A DNA stretch of 64,000 nt, taken from positions 186,001 through 250,000 of the forward strand of contig MBPM02000044.1 in NCBI GenBank assembly GCA_001695595.3, written 5' to 3'. Under the pieces are notes generated by a model. That model was not told the origin of the DNA, did not search any database, and saw only the letters and a program-made list of their open reading frames with translations. Numbering within the stretch: the first letter of the stretch is position 1; the number at the start of each line of letters is the position of its first letter. A program made the translations under genes and the position numbers. This document shows positions 58,401 through 64,000 of the stretch, piece by piece. The stretch comes from Plasmopara viticola (Eukaryota > Oomycota > Peronosporomycetes > Peronosporales > Peronosporaceae).

Positions 58401-61400
58401 AAATTTGTGGTGTCCACAGCCCCTTTGACTGAGTCCAGTCCCAATGATCTTTGCAGTTGCTGAGTATACCAACATATGCTGTTTTGGATGCAATAAAAAA
58501 GGGGCAGTCAATCCGTGCCTGCTCCAACGAAAATGGCAATATTTTTTATCTCTATCGAGAGCTTTGATGGCTGGCTATTAAATCGATGCCAGAAAAATCA
58601 CCAGTAGAGGCAATGCTCTAGTTTGATTAGTAAACCAATTATGTGGCTTGAGCTCTTGGTTGCTCGACCCAAGATTAGGAGGTACCTGGTTCGATAGTTG
58701 TAGGGTCCAAAACAAGGCAGTCGAAGATAGGTCACCAAAATGGACGAGCAGTCATGTACATACATATTTACTTACTTTCAAATGGGCGGAGAAGAGTTGG
58801 GTGGGCTGGAAGCTTTACATTTCATAAAGAATCGTCGTGGAACGAAGGGTACGGAATTCGGTCCCAAAACGGGTTGGATAGCTACCAAAGACAGCTAAGT
58901 CTGAGCGCGTGAACTCAGGTAGCTTGAATCTCCTGATTAAGTAGATATCCAATCCCGCTATATAACATTTATATGAGTCCCTTTATTGTGCGTACGACTC
59001 CTTTTCATAACAGCGAGGGTTAGTGTAGGCTCAATAGAAATATGAGATGCTTGTAAAGCGACATATATCTTTTACGAGGGTTGATATGATAGCATCTTTG
59101 AAGCCATCCTTAGCGAGTGAACTAGCCGGGCTGCTTGAACTCTAGATTTGCAACACACAGTGGGTAAAATGTATCATTAGGGAACCACCAAATTTTAAAA
59201 AAGTAGCAAAGTTTCACTAGCGAAAAACGCAGGTCTAAGGACACTGTGTGTACTAAAGAATCACATTTGGATACAGACACCCACAGCAACCAGTATAGCC
59301 CCACCAGAACAGAAAAAAAATGCGAAGCAAAATTGATGCTCATGTATCAAGAACGATTTCTTGGGTGACAAGGATCCTTTCTCACAGAAATACCTGATAG
59401 CTCATTTGATCATTATAGCACGGATGGTGCGCTCCAATTGAGGGTTACTTAACCGAATGAAGAGTAAAGCTACTAAAATCTTGGCTAAGCTTACAGCCGT
59501 GATCAACCCAGAGGGTTTGTGCTGCTTCTTTTGTACATTCAGACAAGGGTGTCTCAATTTTTTGTTAGAGGTAGCGTATGTTCTGCCTTATTTCAGGCCT
59601 CCTTGGGAGTCGGTACATTTTTTATTAATGGAATACTCAGATATGGTGTCCAGAGATCTATCATTACACCTCCCGCCGAAGAGAGGATCTAGACACGAGA
59701 TTGATGGCTTATCAGTTACGAAGTACTGTGATGGCAGGGAGCATTGCTGAAAAAGTGGTGTGGGTCCATTAAGTCCTTATTTGCTGAAAACTCAAGCACG
59801 ACATGTCCCGGGTGTCAAAACTTCTGCGCTCGTCACCGCCTTTTTGGGTTCGAAAAATGGACGCCGAATATTATTTGTTTTCATGCTTATGATAAAACGA
59901 TGCACCGATGGGTGCAATTAAAGTGACTTGATCTTGGAGCGATGCCACTACGCGGTTCTGGCTCGAAATCAGGTTTATAAAAGAGAATTTCCGGATCTGT
60001 AGCTTTTGGCGCATATCTTGGCGAACACAGTTGAACTTGTTAGTGTCATGGCTCACCGACAATAGGATACATTCATCAGATATGGGCTACGTGCAAAAAC
60101 GTAGCGAGTATCACGCAGTGTGCCAAGGCACTGTACTTCCTTTCCTTCGACGATGAGTCAAGTTCTGCTGCCTAGGGATAAACGATTTCTAGCAAAGTCG
60201 ACGCTCGAGATAAAAAATCTATCTTGTAAGTAGAGAGATTATCTCTACTTTGCGAGCCCAAGCGAATTAAAAGCTACGTCACGGCAAAATTGCTTTGGCG
60301 TCGTGGAGGTTTTTGATCATGGTGAATGGCTTAGTCGGCAAGACGATGTATTTCACTACCAGGGCTAGAAACCCACTAGCTATAACCAGACCTTGGATCA
60401 ATAGCATTTCAACATTTTCTGAAGTTCAATGAGGTCTGAAAATTTTTAATATAGTTCGCGATATCAGATACGAGCATATACTCTTTCGCAGTGCCGTAAA
60501 GGCATGATTGCCCGAATAGGATAATCTGCACCTTAACCCTCGGAGATGCGCGTGTCTCACACTACGCGTTTAATCAACAGTAGGTGCTGAAGGTACTCAA
60601 GGTATCTAATTTAGCGATTACAGGAGGCTTGTCAGGCAGGGGCTTGCACGAAACTAGTTATTCTTTGGCTGCAACTTGTACTTTTTGACTCGCTGAGGTT
60701 ATTAGTTTTGACCTTCGGTTCATCAGCGGGCATGGAGCGCGTGGGGTTTTTAGTCAGAGCACTGGCAGCGTGATTTGCAACGTGCGGACTTGGGAGTGTG
60801 CAGGTCTAGAAAGCGCGGCTACCATTAGATGGTCCTTTTGACCTACTCAGCTTGGTGGTATGAGCTTCCGACTTACTATTACCACGACAGCCCCGCTGCA
60901 CGTTTTGCCGACAAGTCCGCTGATATTATTCGCACCGAATTCAAATATCCTCTTCGCATTCTCACCAAGACTTTGAACATTTAAAATTGCAATTTGGTAG
61001 AAATCTCTCCGAACTTTGTGTCGATTAGATGATGTATATGAGACTATTGAGACCTTTGAAGGTGTAATAAGCACGGAATGAGCCAAAACGCTTATTTTAA
61101 TAGGTCAACCGACCGCCTTGTAATCCTTGTCCAACCAATTTTAGATATTATATACAAGCAGCATATAACAGCCACGAGCTAGCTCTAATAGTCACTTTCG
61201 CGCAGCACAACAGCGCAAATATGCTATGCTGTTGAGTGACGACTTAAGTGTTCGAGGATTCTGCTTTCGGCATGCTTTTCGATTCACATCTGGTCGAAGG
61301 GAATAAAATATAAGTGTTTGAGCCGATTATGCTCCACGTAGACTTAAAACGGTATGTAATTCTTGAACTTGTACTATAACGTGTCTTTTAGTGCTGGGGG

Positions 61401-61910
61401 GGAAGCAGACCGCGTCACTTAAACAAAGGGTCAGGTGAACTTGTGTATCAATTGCTTGCGTTCATAACAACAGCCAGAGCATTTTGGTTATGCCCTTCTA
61501 TTGTACTGGATGCGCTTGTTCTATTTAATGTTCCATGCAGCAGAGAATTTTGTCGACCGGTGAGCGAGGTGTCATCAGCAACTCTGCATCCTATTATTCA
61601 TTTTAAGCTATAGCATCTATGAAGTTGGTCGGTCTTTTAGTCTTATTGTAGAATTTAGACACCTGTTCTTGCTCGTCATGTGCTAGTTGAGCGAGTTCTA
61701 CTCGCCATTAATGTTGCGAGTTATCAGCAAGCCACACTATTTAGATAATTTACATTGAGACTAACATCAATTTACGTGAGCTCATATGTTATTATTGACA
61801 TGGCGCGCTAAATGTTGCAGTCGTCTTCTTGTGTGAGAATAAGGGGAGTTTAGGATTTCTTTTAAAAAAAAGTTTTTTTTGGTGGAGGGTACTTGTCCTT
61901 TGGTAGGACC
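55418..61910. other. 6.5-kb gene-poor region, nothing recognised
   Basis: AT-rich with T- and A-runs (for example near 55865 and 56230). Frames such as 59457-59750 and 56396-56647 are short and motif-free. I saw no RNA gene, retroelement domain or array I could defend. Confidence 0.45.
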
Positions 61911-61923
61911 CGATTTATAGCTA
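61911..61923. repeat. Target-site duplication, left copy
   Basis: CGATTTATAGCTA borders the 3' end of the LINE derivative and is identical to 63084-63096. Confidence 0.9.
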
Positions 61924-63083
61924 ATGTAATGTAATGTATTACGTTATCGCGTTGCCAAGGTATGCACGTGCTAGGCTCAGTCTGGCTAGTCCACGGCATA
62001 GAGTGGTGTCCGCATACGTCGAGTCTCGTTCGGCGGGCAGTGCATCCAGCACCGAGGTTGTATGGGTCTTCCATTTCTTTCGGTCTTGTGCAAGGGTACG
62101 TACCACTTCGAGGTCTTGTGCTGTCCGGAGTCGAAAGCCGGAGCCACGGGAAACAAGATTGTGGTCGAGTGTCGAGGGGAGCGTGGTGCGGGGACGTCCG
62201 CGCCATTTTGCTGCGGTGGAGAAGAAGTAGGCACGCATCTGGAGGTTAGCTGGAACGTCGGGATTGCGGCAAAGTACATGGCCAAACAGGCGCCAGCGAG
62301 CTTGTGTCAGTCGTAGTCTCAGCGGCCGCTCATCACAGAGGTCGTAGAGTCTTGCATTCGAAATGGGTCGGGGGTAGCGATAGCCAAGAGCGTAGCGAAG
62401 CTGGCGGCGATGGAAACTCTCGAGGCCGTGGAGCTCTGACTTGGTAAGAGCCCAGGTGGCGCAGTTGTACAGCAGAATCGGTAGAACGTAGGTGTTGTAC
62501 AATCGAATGCGTGTCTTGGGTGAAATGAACGTGGGGCGGAGCCAGACGGACCAGAGGCGGTGAAGCGCGAGGGTGGCCAGGGACTTGCGTCGGGATAGAT
62601 CTTTAATATCGCCGAGGAGTGTTCCGAGCTTCTTAGTGTGGCGCCAGGTTTCTTCTCGGGATCGGGCGTGTCGAGTGGCGCCCGACGGGTTGCAGTGGCG
62701 GCGGATTTCGGTGACTTCGGTCTTGGCTTCGTTTTTTTTTTTTTTCAGGGTTAGAAGGAAGTCATCAATGCGGTGCTCACCTCTACCGTAGATCTTGGTT
62801 TCTCGGAGGCCAAGCATATCGACGCGGTAGCGCCGGAGATCTTCGGGGAGTGTTACGTGCTTCTTGCGCTTCGAACCTAGAGAATTCACATTAAAGGAGC
62901 CAATCCGGATGCGGTTGGCGCGATTAAGGGCGTTGAAGGGGGTTTGGCCTGGTGCTGGAGACCGTCGCATCGAGGGTGAGACTCGTTAGAGACCTGCAGA
63001 TGCCCGAGAGCACCTGCCCGAAGCGCGCGAGCCTTAAGCCCCCGCGCTTGGAAGGAGGGCGTCACCCCAACCTTTTCCGAAAA
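61924..63083 (-). mobile_element. 1.16-kb LINE (non-LTR retrotransposon) deletion derivative (copy B)
   Basis: The minus-strand element has a GC-rich 5' leader (63083-62971), a fused open frame (described separately) and a 3' end with an (ACATT)n pentanucleotide tail. Perfect 13-bp direct repeats flank it (61911-61923 and 63084-63096), the signature of target-primed reverse transcription. Its 5' leader and 3' end are shared with the 328-bp copy at 13.3 kb, so both belong to one family of internally deleted elements whose conserved ends are presumably recognised by a full-length partner. The perfect repeats and long open frame suggest a recent insertion. Confidence 0.9.
61939..62970 (-). pseudogene. 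Fused endonuclease/reverse-transcriptase-end ORF of the LINE derivative
   Basis: 343 codons, open from an ATG at 62970 to a stop near the 3' end. Residues ~20-60 (NRIRIGSFNVNSLGSKRKKH, VDMLGLRETK) are the start of the APE-type endonuclease domain, with the NVNSL (N-N) and (Q/R)ET(K) residues. At residue ~74 the frame enters LTLKKKKNEAK, encoded across an A14 tract (T-run 62732-62745). After this it continues with the C-terminal part of a LINE RT ORF: IRLYNTYVLPILLYNCATWA, then ELHGLESFHRRQLRYALG and QARWRLFGHVLCR. The RT palm and fingers (with the F/YADD box) and most of the endonuclease are missing, so it cannot act by itself. Confidence 0.85.
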
Positions 63084-63096
63084 CGATTTATAGCTA
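63084..63096. repeat. Target-site duplication, right copy
   Basis: CGATTTATAGCTA follows the 5' end of the 1.16-kb element and is identical to 61911-61923. Confidence 0.9.
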
Positions 63097-64000
63097 GTGC
63101 GACTTTAATGCACGAAAATACTAAGTGATATAAAATATGATGACTATTCATATGCTGTGTTCATATCAGACCCTGCTAGATATGACCAACTGAATAACTA
63201 ACTTAACCGAGTGAAAGGGTGTATTCGTTTGAGACGAATTGACGCACTGAGAAAATGTTGATTGTCCCACCGATTCTGTGCCTCGAGTTGTTCTCAGGAC
63301 CGGAAGGAACCCACTTTGACACCCTTGGCTTCAAATTTAGGCAGCCAAAGAAAGGTCTTTTTAGTGGATAAACCAAAAAGGTGACTACCCTGCCAACCCG
63401 CACCCAAATGGGTGTGTGATGGTGGAGTAGCTCGATCGATACATTGCGTCCATCATTTCAAGAGGCCACAAAACTCTCAAGCAAAGTATATTAATTACAA
63501 TATTCTTTAAAATCGGTAGACAGGGGATATTGCGGGCGGCGTTTCTTAACAGTCAAGGCGTTGCCTTTGTTGTCCAGCATGCGCGCGCGATCGTAGACTT
63601 CCGAGAGCTACAGAGCCAGATGGGTCTTGATGCCAGACTTCAAGACTCCGCAACGAATTCTTCGACCGATTTGCACAAAAGATCGAGGTCAAGTAGAATC
63701 AGATCGGGGTACCCGTCTGTTGAATGGGTACGCGCATTGTCTTGAACAATTAATGCGCAGTTTTTGTGCCGTTCAAGTCTCCAAACGTAGAGCGCTCGCG
63801 TATATCGTTGATAAAATCTGCACTTTGCTCAGACCTACTTCCCTTCTCTTCATTCGCCACCCATTGAATGGCACAGTTCTGCACGTTAAAACTTGCATCT
63901 TTGTCCAATAGCAAGACCATCAAAGCACAAGAGCCCTTTAATCGCGGTCACGTTCTCAACTGTACTAATCATTTACAGTCGTGCCAAAGTAGCCTAAAAC
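63097..64000. other. Window end, nothing firmly recognised
   Basis: Plus-strand frames at 63530-63911 overlap and lack motifs. On the minus strand an open stretch at about 63900-63740 reads LDKDASFNVQNCAIQWVANE, protein-like but unassigned, and it is broken by stops soon after. It could be an eroded gene or retroelement that continues beyond the window. Confidence 0.3.

Noticed and set aside
58620..58720. GGTTCGAT sequence resembling a tRNA T-arm
   Set aside because: No acceptor stem pairing or D-arm could be formed around it.
1..64000. RXLR/CRN effectors, tRNA or rRNA genes, CRISPR arrays
   Set aside because: I looked for signal peptide plus RXLR/EER in open frames, for T-arm-like GGTTCRAWTCC contexts, and for regularly spaced repeats, and found no convincing case by eye. 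A dedicated scan (tRNAscan-SE, profile HMMs) would be needed to exclude tRNAs.

Overview
The window reads as nuclear DNA of an oomycete, most likely a plant-pathogenic member of the Peronosporales. The evidence is as follows. Genes are intron-poor or carry short GT-AG introns of 36-90 nt. Two start sites are preceded by a good match to the oomycete initiator plus flanking-promoter-region element (one match is 17/17). The window has eukaryotic gene families (P450, TMEM41B, RMD5, IPK1), an oomycete-type L-aspartate oxidase, decayed Ty3/gypsy retrotransposons and short LINE derivatives. The species cannot be named from this sequence alone.

The layout is gene islands in a large gene-poor, AT-rich, stop-riddled background. 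From 1 to 13.3 kb there is decayed sequence with an M28-peptidase remnant (~1.0-1.2 kb) and pieces of at least two Ty3/gypsy elements on the minus strand: gag and protease at 2.0-4.2 kb, and RT, RNase H, integrase and chromodomain at 6.8-9.25 kb. A 328-bp LINE derivative with target-site duplications sits at 13.3-13.6 kb. Island 1 (14.1-19.8 kb, all minus strand) holds a possible small membrane protein, a microsomal cytochrome P450, a secreted seven-repeat RCC1-like propeller split over four exons, and L-aspartate oxidase. From 19.8 to 29.0 kb nothing is recognisable.

Island 2 (29.05-41.6 kb) is compact. It holds TMEM41B/VTT protein (+), a PX-RING protein (+), an 875-aa CTFxPxI-repeat protein (-), a coiled-coil protein (+), an eight-exon RMD5/RMND5 subunit of the GID/CTLH ubiquitin ligase (-), inositol-pentakisphosphate 2-kinase (+), a selenoprotein-S-like small membrane protein without selenocysteine (-), and an unknown acidic protein (+). 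From the PX-RING gene onward neighbours alternate convergent/divergent, with gaps of 72-451 bp (a low-confidence 58-aa ORF lies inside the largest), so divergent pairs probably share promoter DNA.

From 41.6 to 53.6 kb nothing is recognisable. Island 3 (53.6-55.4 kb) is a head-to-head pair of paralogous genes of an unrecognised family. From 55.4 to 61.9 kb again nothing is recognisable. At 61.9-63.1 kb is a 1.16-kb LINE derivative in which endonuclease and reverse-transcriptase ends are fused through an A14 tract; it is flanked by a perfect 13-bp target-site duplication and shares both termini with the 13.3-kb copy.

Island 2 combines phosphoinositide/inositol phosphate functions (PX-RING, IPK1), ER membrane homeostasis (TMEM41B, SelS-like) and ubiquitin ligation (PX-RING, RMD5). 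They are neighbours rather than an obvious pathway. The gene models, especially splice sites, were derived by hand from phase-consistent GT-AG boundaries and family similarity; no searches were run.
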